The notes below the pieces were generated by a model. The model had not been told where the DNA came from, did no database searches, and saw nothing but the letters and a program-made list of their open reading frames with translations. A stretch of 64,000 nt of DNA from an uncultured Oscillospiraceae bacterium (GTDB lineage: Bacteria; Bacillota; Clostridia; Oscillospirales; Oscillospiraceae), in the NCBI GenBank assembly GCA_949841465.1, contig CATKZW010000006.1:1-64000 (forward strand), in the 5' to 3' direction. Position 1 is the first letter of the stretch; every line of letters begins with the position of its first letter. A program made the position numbers and the translations under genes. Positions 43,141 to 50,843 of this stretch are shown here, one piece after another.

Positions 43141-43936
43141 TGATCCCATTAAACAGGAAAATAAGAAAGCCCTGCCAAGGTTTTTTCTGATCGTGGTGCT
43201 GAGCTTGGCCCTGGGGGGCGCGCTGGGGATTGCACTGGTGAATCTGGACCTGGAGGAGTTCGACGCCGCGCTGGCTGCGGGGGGGCTGTTCTTCACCAAC
43301 CACATAGCGCCGTGGCTGATCATCGCTCTGCCGGTGGCAGAGTTGGCCGTATGCCTGCCCATTTATTTCAGGGCGAAAAGGCAGCTTTCCGATTGGGATG
43401 GGGAGGACGAGTTGGTGAGCGGCGAGGTGGAAGCCAAGCTGTCGGTGTGCTTCTGGATCACTGGGCTGTGCACCGTGCTGGCGTTCTTTTTGCTGGCGGC
43501 CATGTTCGCGGGGTTCGTGGGTAACGCGGGCACGCCCCGGATGATGCCCGCTCCCATGTTTTTCGGCGGGCTGGCGGCTTTTCTGGTGGATCTGTTCGCG
43601 CCGATGGTGCTCCAGCAGAAACTGGTGGACCTGACCAAGCGGCTCAACCCGGAGAAAAAGGGCTCGGTGTACGACACCAAGTTCCAGAAAATGTGGTACG
43701 AGAGCTGCGACGAGGCGGAGCGGCTCATCATCGGCCAGTGTGCCTTCAAGGCGTATCAGGCCATGTGCCGGGTATGCATGGTGCTGTGGGTGGTGTTCGC
43801 TCTGGGAGGGATGTTTTTCAACTGGGGCTTTCTGCCCTCCATGGCGGTGTGTATCGTGTGGGGCGCGGGACAGACGGCGTATTCCGACTGGTGCCTCAAG
43901 TTGAGCAAGCCCGGCGGAACGGGCAGTCCACTGTAA
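43127..43936 (+). CDS. DUF3169 family membrane protein
   Basis: 269 residues with about six hydrophobic segments arranged in three pairs (FFLIVVLSLALGGALGIALV, WLIIALPVAELAVCLPIYF, VCFWITGLCTVLAFFLLAAMF, MFFGGLAAFLVDLFAPMVL, VCMVLWVVFALGGMFF, PSMAVCIVWGAGQTAY) and the cytosolic loop LVDLTKRLNPEKKGSVYDTKFQ (part) typical of DUF3169. The family is often coupled to an XRE regulator like the one just upstream; function is unknown. Confidence 0.85.
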   Translation: MKNNNDPIKQENKKALPRFFLIVVLSLALGGALGIALVNLDLEEFDAALAAGGLFFTNHIAPWLIIALPVAELAVCLPIYFRAKRQLSDWDGEDELVSGEVEAKLSVCFWITGLCTVLAFFLLAAMFAGFVGNAGTPRMMPAPMFFGGLAAFLVDLFAPMVLQQKLVDLTKRLNPEKKGSVYDTKFQKMWYESCDEAERLIIGQCAFKAYQAMCRVCMVLWVVFALGGMFFNWGFLPSMAVCIVWGAGQTAYSDWCLKLSKPGGTGSPL

Positions 43937-43988
43937 ACCAATGTGAAACGGGAGACCGGGGGAAATCACAACCAAGGAGGTCAAAATC

Positions 43989-44189
43989 ATGCGGAAATGT
44001 CTCAGGTGCGGCGCGGAGATGCAGGAGGGCTGCACGGTGAAGGTGGAGGGCGCGGGCTACGGCGTGGTGCTGTCCACGGAGGAAAATAAAATTTTCAGCG
44101 GGCGCATCGGAAAGCCCAGGGTGGCGGTCTGTCCCGTGTGCGGCGAGGTGTCCGTCTATCTGGAAGATGTGGAAAAGCTGAAGAATTGA
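43989..44189 (+). CDS. Small zinc-ribbon protein
   Basis: 66 residues. Two Cys pairs, CLRCG near the N-terminus and CPVCG near 47-51, enclose a beta-rich middle (VKVEGAGYGVVLSTEEN). This pattern suits a structural zinc ribbon of the nucleic-acid-binding 'PF20097-like' small proteins. AAGGAGG precedes the ATG by about ten bases. Follows the DUF3169 gene by 52 bases and precedes a terminator, so it may end that operon. Function unknown. Confidence 0.7.
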   Translation: MRKCLRCGAEMQEGCTVKVEGAGYGVVLSTEENKIFSGRIGKPRVAVCPVCGEVSVYLEDVEKLKN

Positions 44190-44198
44190 GCGGAAAAA

Positions 44199-44236
44199 CA
44201 ACCGCCCCGCCGGTTTTAGCGGGGCGGTTGATTTTT
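44199..44236 (+). terminator. Terminator after the zinc-ribbon gene
   Basis: CAACCGCCCCGC (44199-44210) pairs with GCGGGGCGGTTG (44219-44230), followed by ATTTTTT. Confidence 0.9.
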
Positions 44237-44268
44237 TGGCCGAAATCAGGTAGAATAGAGGGCCAGGG

Positions 44269-44443
44269 CCTTCCTCTTCTTTCTGGAGAAAGAAAAGGAA
44301 GGGAAAAGAAAGACTTTTAAACTATTTCTACATAAAGTCTCACTGTATATGGACGCAAAAATATACTGGTTTGCGCTCCTTTCGGCTGGAGCTGTCTAAA
44401 AGTTTCTTTTTGCCCCGCTTTTTCTTTTCAAAGAAAAAGCGGG
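44269..44443. repeat. Dispersed repeat copy A with inverted hairpin ends
   Basis: The left arm (44269-44322) is a hairpin followed by GAAAAGAAAGACTTTTAAAC. The right arm (44394-44443) is the reverse arrangement: GTCTAAAAGTTTCTTTTTGC followed by a perfect 14-bp hairpin CCCGCTTTTTCTTT/AAAGAAAAAGCGGG (44414-44443). The two arms are inverted relative to each other and match copy B at 52245-52514. The ~70-base core differs between copies. It ends 31 bases before the dnaD-like gene. Confidence 0.65.
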
Positions 44444-44474
44444 CCGCCGGAGGCAAACGGGGAGGAGGTGCGCC

Positions 44475-45440
44475 ATGTCCGCGCTGCTGATGCCAAACGA
44501 AATACTGTCCATGTCCGCCCAGGCCGCGCGGCTCATCGTGGAGTCCGGCGACGGCGACGGGGCGCTGCTCTACCTGGCCCTGCTGGAGTGCGGCGGGGAG
44601 GCTGAGCGCGCCGCCGCCCGCCTGCGCTGGGGGGAGGACCGGCTCCGCCCGGCCTGGGAGCGGCTGGCCGCCCTGGGGCTGGCCCGGCCCCGGGCTGAGA
44701 CGCCTCCCCCGCCCCCTCCCCAGGACGACCGGCCCCCCGAGTACAGCCGGGAGGAGATCACCGCCGCCCAGGAGCGGGAGCCGGTGTTCCAGGGGCTGCG
44801 CCGGGAGATGGAGAGCCGCCTGGGCCGGGTGCTCAGCGACAACGATTTGAAGTGCCTGTACACCATGTACGACCACCTGGGCCTGCCTGCCGAGGTGATC
44901 CTGCTGCTCACCGGCTGGTGCGTCCAGCGGGAGCGGCGGCAGAAAAATAACCCCGCGGCCTCTCCCCGGATGCCCGCCCTCCAGAAGGAGGCCTTCCGCT
45001 GGAAGCGGCTGGGGCTGGACACCCTGGAGCGGGCGGAGGAGTTCCTTCGCCGGGAGGAGGGGGTGGACGCGCGGGAGTGGGCCATCCTGTCTGCTGTGGG
45101 TGTGGCCGAGCGCCGCCCCGCCGTGGGCCGGGAGCGGGAGTTCATCGCCGCCTGGGTGGACATGGGCGTGAGCGATGAGCTGATCCGGCTGGCCTACGAG
45201 CGCACCGTGTACCAAAAGGGGGCCATGAACTGGCCCTATATGAACAAAATCCTGCAATCCTGGCGGAAGGCCGGATATCGGACCGCCGCCCAGGTGGAGG
45301 CCGGGGACAGGCCGCCCCAGAGGCAGGTCCGGCCCGGCAGGAATCAGCCCAGGGACTTCCAGCCCAGCCAGGAGCGCATCCGGGAGAGCGCCGACTGGCT
45401 GGACAAGTTCCTGGAGGAACAGAAGAAAGGCGGGGGATGA
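44475..45440 (+). CDS. DnaD-domain replication protein
   Basis: 321 residues. The N-terminal winged-helix-like part (LMPNEILSMSAQAARLIVES, LLYLALLECGGEAERAAARL) is followed by a Pro-rich linker (~75-85), then two DnaB_2/DnaD domains: the first around LRREMESRLGRVLSDNDLKCL (part) to LLTGWCVQRERRQ, the second FIAAWVDMGVSDELIRLAYER to KGAMNWPYMNKILQSWRKAG. DnaD proteins help recruit the replicative helicase at origins and restart sites. The next gene, three bases on, encodes the DnaI/DnaC-like loader, the usual Firmicutes pairing. Confidence 0.9.
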   Translation: MSALLMPNEILSMSAQAARLIVESGDGDGALLYLALLECGGEAERAAARLRWGEDRLRPAWERLAALGLARPRAETPPPPPPQDDRPPEYSREEITAAQEREPVFQGLRREMESRLGRVLSDNDLKCLYTMYDHLGLPAEVILLLTGWCVQRERRQKNNPAASPRMPALQKEAFRWKRLGLDTLERAEEFLRREEGVDAREWAILSAVGVAERRPAVGREREFIAAWVDMGVSDELIRLAYERTVYQKGAMNWPYMNKILQSWRKAGYRTAAQVEAGDRPPQRQVRPGRNQPRDFQPSQERIRESADWLDKFLEEQKKGGG

Positions 45441-45443
45441 CCC

Positions 45444-46448
45444 GTGTCCTATGAACCCACTGTCATGCGGAAGGCCCTGGCCCGTCTGGAGCGCAGGCGG
45501 GACAGCCGGGAGCGCCGCCGCTATGAGCTGGAGCGGGAGCTGTACGCCAGGCAGCCCCGGCTGCGGCAGATCGACGCCGACCTGCGGGGGACCATGGCGG
45601 ACCTGGCCCTGCTGGCCGCCGGGGGGCGGCCCATCCGGGCGGACGGCCCGGAGATCGCCGCCATCCGCCAGAGGAGCGAGGCGCTCCAGGCCGAGCGGGC
45701 CCGGCTGCTGGCGGAGCTGGGCTGCGGGCCGGAGGCGCTGGACGACGTGCCCGCCTGCCTCCGGTGCGGAGACCGGGGCTGGGGGGACGACGGGAAGATG
45801 TGCGCCTGTTTGAAGGAGCTGTGCGCCCAGGAGCAGATCAAGGCCCTCACCGCCCTGCTGAACCTCACCGACGAGCAGGACTTCGACAGGCTGCGGCTGG
45901 ATGTGTACAGCGACCAGCCCTGGAACGGGGAGCGTCCGCCTCGGGAGCACATGCGGCAGGTGGCGACGGTGTGCGAGGGCTACGCCCGGCAGTTCCCCAA
46001 CTACCCGCTGAAAAACCTGCTGCTGTCCGGGGGCACCGGGCTGGGCAAGACCTTTTTGTCCGGGTGCGTCGCCCGGGAGGTGTCCCGCCGGGGGTACTCC
46101 GTGGTGTACGACACCGCCGCCAGCGTGTTTGACAGCTTCGACGGCCGCCGCTTCCCCCGTGACCCGGAGCAGGGCCGTCAGGCCCGGGAGGACGCCCGGC
46201 GGTATCTGAGCTGCGACCTGATGATCCTGGACGACCTGGGCAGCGAGCAGAACCTGCCCTCCGCCAGGGCCAGCCTGTATGAGCTGGTGAACAGCCGCCT
46301 CCAGGCGGGGCGGCACACCATCATCTCCAGCAACCTGTCCACCAGGGAGATCGGGGCGGGGTACGGAGCTCAGCTGGCCTCCAGGCTGCAGGGGCTGTAC
46401 CGGGAGCTCACCTTCTATGGGGAGGACCTGCGGCTCAAGGGCTGGTAA
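45444..46448 (+). CDS. DnaC/DnaI-like helicase-loader ATPase
   Basis: 334 residues from a GTG start three bases after dnaD. An N-terminal coiled coil (residues ~8-100, rich in Arg/Glu/Leu) is followed by a Cys4 cluster CLRCGDRGWGDDGKMCACLK, a likely zinc site seen in DnaI-type loaders. AAA+ core: Walker A SGGTGLGKTFLSG, Walker B LMILDDLGSE, sensor 1 IISSNLSTREI and an Arg finger region ASRLQG. It loads the replicative helicase onto DNA together with DnaD. Confidence 0.93.
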   Translation: MSYEPTVMRKALARLERRRDSRERRRYELERELYARQPRLRQIDADLRGTMADLALLAAGGRPIRADGPEIAAIRQRSEALQAERARLLAELGCGPEALDDVPACLRCGDRGWGDDGKMCACLKELCAQEQIKALTALLNLTDEQDFDRLRLDVYSDQPWNGERPPREHMRQVATVCEGYARQFPNYPLKNLLLSGGTGLGKTFLSGCVAREVSRRGYSVVYDTAASVFDSFDGRRFPRDPEQGRQAREDARRYLSCDLMILDDLGSEQNLPSARASLYELVNSRLQAGRHTIISSNLSTREIGAGYGAQLASRLQGLYRELTFYGEDLRLKGW

Positions 46449-46451
46449 ACA

Positions 46452-46571
46452 GTGCTGCTGCGCCGGGAAAAGATCACCCGCGCCGAGTCCGCCGCCCTGG
46501 CTGTGAAGCCGTACAAGGGCCATGAGCGGACAAGCGGCTCCGCCCCCCGGCACTTCCCGGCTTCCTGCTGA
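46452..46571 (+). CDS. Possible 39-residue ORF after the helicase loader (uncertain)
   Basis: GTG at 46452, three bases after the loader stop, opens 39 codons (basic, with KPYKGHERTS) up to a TGA just before a terminator. No ribosome site of its own beyond coupling, and no similarity recognised; it may simply be the 3' untranslated part or remnant of a longer gene tail. Confidence 0.2.
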   Translation: MLLRREKITRAESAALAVKPYKGHERTSGSAPRHFPASC

Positions 46572-46577
46572 AGCATG

Positions 46578-46607
46578 AAAAAGCGCGGTCACCAACCGCG
46601 CTTTTTT
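46578..46607 (+). terminator. Terminator of the dnaD-loader operon
   Basis: AAAAAGCGCGGT pairs with ACCGCGCTTTTTT across a short loop. Confidence 0.9.
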
Positions 46608-46683
46608 CGTGCCCCCAAAGGGGGTTCAGCCATGCCGGAAGTCATTTTGTCAACAGGGCCATAATCTAATACGGCGAAAAGAC

Positions 46684-46713
46684 AGCCGCATGATGCTTCG
46701 GCATCATGCGGCT
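46684..46713 (-). terminator. Terminator of the large SLH surface-protein gene
   Basis: A perfect 13-bp stem AGCCGCATGATGC / GCATCATGCGGCT with a four-base loop; on the minus strand it is followed by GTCTTTT. The 46449-46814 stretch otherwise holds the preceding terminator, the doubtful small ORF and nothing else that I can recognise. Confidence 0.7.
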
Positions 46714-46814
46714 GCGTTCCGGATCTGAAAGCTTCTTCATCGGCCCTGCCCGAACCTGGGCGGGATTTCCGCGCCGCGGCGGCGGGCTGAGGAAGGACGC
46801 TGTCCCGCAGGGGT

Positions 46815-49800
46815 TTACCGCCGGACCACGCTGGTGATGAAGCGCGAGAGGACGATGTTTGCCTGCTCACAGGTCAGGTTGGCCTGGGGGGAGAGCGTGG
46901 TGGCCGAGGTGCCCGTCATCAGCCCGGTGGCACGGGCCCAGGACATGGCGTGCTGCGCGGCGGCCCGAATCTGGCTGTAGTCGGAATAACCGGCCAGGGA
47001 GGCGCGCTGGGAGGTGCCATAGCCCTTGTATTCGGCGTAGCAGTAGAGGATCATCACCGTCTGCTCCCGTGTGAGGGACTTATCGCTGCCCCAGAGCAGG
47101 CTGGAATAGACGTCGGGGACGATGCCGTTGCTGACCGCCCAGACCGCGGGCTCTTCGTGGCTGCTGCCGTCCAGGCTGTAGAGCACGGAGATGAGCATAT
47201 CCCGTGTGAGCGGCTGGGCGGAGGGCACGATGCCGCTGGTCCTGTGGTAGATGCTGCTGCCGCTGAAGTACCAGCCGGCAGACTGGTTGATGGTCTGGGG
47301 CGGGGTGATTGACGTGCTGCGGGTGAAGGTGACTGCCACTGATACGCTGCTGGCGGGCATGGTAAAGGCGTATACATTGGTGGATACCCTGCTGAGGGAC
47401 AGCTGACGGCCGGTGACGTAGTTGGTCACCGACAGCTGGTACAGCTGGTAGCCGCTCCAGGGGGTCAGGGTGATGGTGACGCGCTGACCCTCAGCGGCGG
47501 CGGTGTGGCTTATGTAGAAGCTGCCGCCGGAGGAGGCGCTGGGCGCGTAGACCTGGTACTGGACGCCGGAGGGGTTGGAAGGATTGGAGGGATTGGACGG
47601 GTCAGAGGGCTGGCTGGCCCCCTCCTTCCAGTGGGCGTAGACGGTGGTGTGCCCCTGGAACACGGTGTCCTTGGTGATCTGCGTGCCGCCGGACGGGGCG
47701 GTATACCACCCGTCAAAGGTGTAGCCGGTGCGGCTGGGCGCGTCGGGCAGGGCGGCCAGCTTGCCGTCGGTGCCGGTGGTCAGGGTGACGTTGCTGCCGC
47801 CGCCGTTGGCGTTGAAGGTGATGGTGTATGTCCTGGGCTTGCTGGGTGTGATGGCAACTGTCCAGTGGGCATAGACGGTGGCGCTCTCCGTAAATGTGGT
47901 GGAGGCGGTGACCAGCCGGCCGCCCTCCGCTTCGGTATACCAGCCGGCAAAGGTGTAGCCGGTGCGGCTGGGGTCCGCCGGGAACTCGGTGGGCTTGCCC
48001 TCCGTGTCGGTCTTTACTTCCGTAGTGTCCCCGCCGGAGGCGAAGGTGCCGCCGTTGGCGTGGAACTTAACGGTGGGCGGCGTTTTCGTCCAGCCCGCGT
48101 AGAGGGTGACGTCCGCGTTTATCTTATAGGCAAAGTCCCACGAATTCAGGCAGGCATCCTCTTTGTACCAGCCGCTGAAGTCAAAGTCTTTTTTCGTGGG
48201 GGCGAGGGGTGGCTTTGCCGGTTTGCCCTCGTCTACTGTTTGGACGGGGGGTTCCGGCTCGCCGCCCTTGCTGTCGAAGGTCACGGTATAGGTTTTCTGC
48301 CACTTGGCATAGAGGGTGATGTTTTCTGTCACGGTGTCGGTCTCAAATTTCCATGCAGTTTTAAAGTCTTTCTCCTTGAACCAGCCGTCAAGGCGATATC
48401 CGGTGCGGTCGGAGATCTTGGGGGGATCCACCTTGCTGCCCTCGTCTGCTGTTTGGGCAGGAGGTTCTGTTTTGCCGTCCGGGCCATTGAAGGTCACGGT
48501 ATAGGTCTTCTGCCACTTGGCGTAGAGGGTGATGTTTTCTGTCACGGTGTCGGTCTCAAATTTCCACGCAGTTTTAAAGTCTGTTTCCTTGAACCAGCCG
48601 TCAAAGCGATATCCATCAACACCGGTGGGGGGATTGGGCTCGTTTACCTTGCCGCCGGCAGCGACTGTTTCGGAGCTCACTTCCTTGCCGTTGCTCTTAA
48701 ATGTCACGGTATAGGGATCCAGCCACTTTGCGTAGATTGTAACGTCGCTGTTTATTTTGTAGTCGTCAAAATTCCAGGGAATTTTGTGAGTGTCCTCTTT
48801 GAACCAGCCGACGAAAGAGTGTTTGTCATCCCATGTGGGATCGTCAGGCTTCGGCACAACTGCCCCGGGAAGAACCTGGACAGGGGCTGTCTTATTTGGG
48901 CTCTTGCCGGTGTCAAATGTTACGTTCCAGAGGGCGATTGCCTTGCTGTCGGTTTTCACCGCCGCTTCCAGCTTGGAGTTTTTGCTCGTTAAAATGCCGC
49001 CCTCCTCTATGGTGATCTTCGGCGTGTTAGCGGAGCCGCCGTTTGCCTGAAACTCGCGAATCGCGTAACTGTTTTCACTCACCAGCTGTGCCCCGTTGCC
49101 GATGACAATGCTCATCTCGCCCGCGCGGCTGGAGTTATTCTCCACCAGGATGGCGGAACCGTCGCAATTGAAGCCGTTTTCGACGGCGGCAGGTTCCCGA
49201 TACGCACCATTGCCGTTTACCACAGTGCCGTTCCCAATGCTGAGCTTCCCGGACTTGGTCACAATTCCGCAAGCCCCGGAAATGCTGGAGCTGGTAATGG
49301 CGGTCTCTGCCATGCCGGCCAGATACAGACCGGCACCGGCGCTGTTGATGGTTGTTTTGGTCAGTTCCAGCTTGGTTTGCAGCGTTCCATCCTGGGGCTC
49401 TTCGCCGAGCATGATTCCCGCCCCGGCGTTGTTTAATGCCTGAATAGAAATGTCGCTGATCGTCAGGTCGCAGCCGCGCATGGCGACCACAGCGGCGGTA
49501 TCGCTTGAGCTTGTGATAGTGCCGCCCCCCATTGACTCGGTGAACTTGACCGTCGCGCCGCTGTCCACCTGGATATAGTAGCCGTCCGCATCAATTATAT
49601 GACTATTCAAATCAATTGTGGCGTCACAGCTGATTCGGAGAACCTCCGACAGGGTCACGTCGGCTTCCAGTGTAATCTTGCTTCCGCGCACTGTGGGCGC
49701 AGACCCCGCGCTGGGCGTCAAAGCCGCCGCCAGATCAGTAATCGACGTAATGCCCTGGTCGTCCTCCGCCGCCCACACGTTCACCGGCAGCAGCGACAGC

Positions 49801-49844
49801 GCCAAACACAGCGCCAGGCACGCGGATATGATTCGTTTTCTCAT
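46815..49844 (-). CDS. Secreted S-layer-anchored protein with beta-helix and six InlB-type repeats
   Basis: 1009 residues. Signal peptide with cleavage near VWA-AED (26-27). Residues ~35-300 form a right-handed beta-helix-like, Asn/Ser/Gly-rich domain (LEADVTLSEVLRISCDATID, IISDISIQALNNAGAGIML in part). From ~300 to ~745 come six InlB B/Flg_new repeats, each ending Y-A-[KGH]-W; a Ser/Pro/Asn linker (SDPSNPSNPSNPSG) follows, then a beta domain and two SLH modules (SAVWAVSNGIVPD region; HAMSWARATGLMTG) for cell-wall binding. Likely an adhesin or host/glycan-contact protein. Preceded by a consensus promoter and GGGGGAG ribosome site. Confidence 0.85.
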   Translation of the reverse strand: MRKRIISACLALCLALSLLPVNVWAAEDDQGITSITDLAAALTPSAGSAPTVRGSKITLEADVTLSEVLRISCDATIDLNSHIIDADGYYIQVDSGATVKFTESMGGGTITSSSDTAAVVAMRGCDLTISDISIQALNNAGAGIMLGEEPQDGTLQTKLELTKTTINSAGAGLYLAGMAETAITSSSISGACGIVTKSGKLSIGNGTVVNGNGAYREPAAVENGFNCDGSAILVENNSSRAGEMSIVIGNGAQLVSENSYAIREFQANGGSANTPKITIEEGGILTSKNSKLEAAVKTDSKAIALWNVTFDTGKSPNKTAPVQVLPGAVVPKPDDPTWDDKHSFVGWFKEDTHKIPWNFDDYKINSDVTIYAKWLDPYTVTFKSNGKEVSSETVAAGGKVNEPNPPTGVDGYRFDGWFKETDFKTAWKFETDTVTENITLYAKWQKTYTVTFNGPDGKTEPPAQTADEGSKVDPPKISDRTGYRLDGWFKEKDFKTAWKFETDTVTENITLYAKWQKTYTVTFDSKGGEPEPPVQTVDEGKPAKPPLAPTKKDFDFSGWYKEDACLNSWDFAYKINADVTLYAGWTKTPPTVKFHANGGTFASGGDTTEVKTDTEGKPTEFPADPSRTGYTFAGWYTEAEGGRLVTASTTFTESATVYAHWTVAITPSKPRTYTITFNANGGGSNVTLTTGTDGKLAALPDAPSRTGYTFDGWYTAPSGGTQITKDTVFQGHTTVYAHWKEGASQPSDPSNPSNPSNPSGVQYQVYAPSASSGGSFYISHTAAAEGQRVTITLTPWSGYQLYQLSVTNYVTGRQLSLSRVSTNVYAFTMPASSVSVAVTFTRSTSITPPQTINQSAGWYFSGSSIYHRTSGIVPSAQPLTRDMLISVLYSLDGSSHEEPAVWAVSNGIVPDVYSSLLWGSDKSLTREQTVMILYCYAEYKGYGTSQRASLAGYSDYSQIRAAAQHAMSWARATGLMTGTSATTLSPQANLTCEQANIVLSRFITSVVRR
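48279..48604. repeat. Near-identical tandem 213-bp repeats inside the surface-protein gene
   Basis: About 113 bases at 48279-48391 recur at 48492-48604 with only a handful of mismatches (a period of 213 bases, 71 codons). They encode repeats ending TENITLYAKW and beginning again with the WFKE..FKTAWKFETDTV segment. The nucleotide-level identity points to recent duplication or gene conversion. Confidence 0.8.
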
Positions 49845-49922
49845 AACAAGCTCCCCCTGATCCAGTTTTCCGCATATGGTCCTAATATGCTATACTTGAT
49901 TCACCCATAAAGATACGAAATA

Positions 49923-49951
49923 ATTATACCGCCCAACGCCGCCGCTGTCAA
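49923..49951 (-). promoter_or_regulatory. Consensus promoter of the surface-protein gene
   Basis: On the minus strand: TTGACA (49946-49951), 17-base spacer, TATAAT (49923-49928), a perfect sigma-A consensus. The leader is about 70 bases long. Confidence 0.9.
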
Positions 49952-50048
49952 CATTTGGAGCGGCGAAAAGAGGCGCGAAAAAGGGCGGTCCGGCCGCTGA
50001 CGCCCGCTTTGCAAAAAATTCCGCGTCTGTGAAAGAATGATCCGGGAC

Positions 50049-50077
50049 TTGTCTTTTCCCGGGAAAAGGACTATAAT
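50049..50077 (+). promoter_or_regulatory. Promoter with palindromic operator in the spacer
   Basis: TTGTCT (50049-50054), 17-base spacer, TATAAT (50072-50077). The perfect 16-bp palindrome CTTTTCCCGGGAAAAG occupies 50053-50068, within the spacer. A protein bound there would block RNA polymerase; the downstream DauR-like regulator is the obvious candidate. Confidence 0.75.
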
Positions 50078-50120
50078 GTCGGCAGCTGTGAAGACCCTTC
50101 CCAAGGAGTGACTGCCCGCT

Positions 50121-50756
50121 ATGACGCGCGACGAAGCCTTTGAATTCCTGGACCGCACCGCCCGGGGAATCGCCGAGATGTTCGGCTCCTCTTGCGAGAC
50201 TTTAGTGCACGACATGGGCGTGCCCAACCACCCCATCCTGTCCATCTACAACGGCCACGTGTCCGGCCGGGAGGTGGGCTCCACCATGGACATCATGGGC
50301 ATCGGCCTGGAGCTGGACGAGCAGGCCGCCACCACCGACCAGGTGAACCTGGCCGCCGTCACCCCTGACGGGCGGCAGACCAAGTCGTCCACCTTCCACA
50401 TGATCGGGGAGGACTACAACCTGGCCCTGGGCATCAACTTCGACTACACCTCTTTGGTGTACGCCAACCGCATCCTGGTGGACCTGATGAGCGCCCAGTC
50501 CGACCTGCGCTCCGCGCTGTGGCAGCCGGGGGACTCCAAGCAGCTGGGGGACCTGTTCGACCAGTGCGTGGCCGCCCTGGGCAAGCCCCTGGAGGTGCTG
50601 ACCAAAAGGGACCGCTTAAAGGTCATCGCCCTGCTGCGGGAGCGCAGCGCCTTCTCCTACCGCAAGTCGGTGCCCTACGTGGCCGGGCGGCTGGGGGTGT
50701 CCCGGTACACCATCTACAAGTACCTGGAGGAGGTCGGGGAGGGCCAGGGCGAATGA
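50121..50756 (+). CDS. YheO/DauR-like PAS-HTH transcriptional regulator
   Basis: 211 residues. N-terminal YheO-like PAS domain (AEMFGSSCETLVHDMG, HPILSIYNGHVSGREVGS, IGEDYNLALGINFDYTSL) and a C-terminal DauR-like helix-turn-helix (DRLKVIALLRERSAFSYRKS, AGRLGVSRYTIYKYLEEV). The family includes D-arginine regulator DauR and YheO; the PAS domain probably binds an amino-acid-like or other small ligand. The PepV-like dipeptidase gene follows 87 bases later, so it may be a target. Confidence 0.88.
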   Translation: MTRDEAFEFLDRTARGIAEMFGSSCETLVHDMGVPNHPILSIYNGHVSGREVGSTMDIMGIGLELDEQAATTDQVNLAAVTPDGRQTKSSTFHMIGEDYNLALGINFDYTSLVYANRILVDLMSAQSDLRSALWQPGDSKQLGDLFDQCVAALGKPLEVLTKRDRLKVIALLRERSAFSYRKSVPYVAGRLGVSRYTIYKYLEEVGEGQGE

Positions 50757-50843
50757 GCCCCCCCGTTTCCCTTGCAATCGACCGGGGGATGGGATAAAAT
50801 GGAGAAAGCCCTTGACCCAGCAATGCGACGAGGAGTGTTACAT

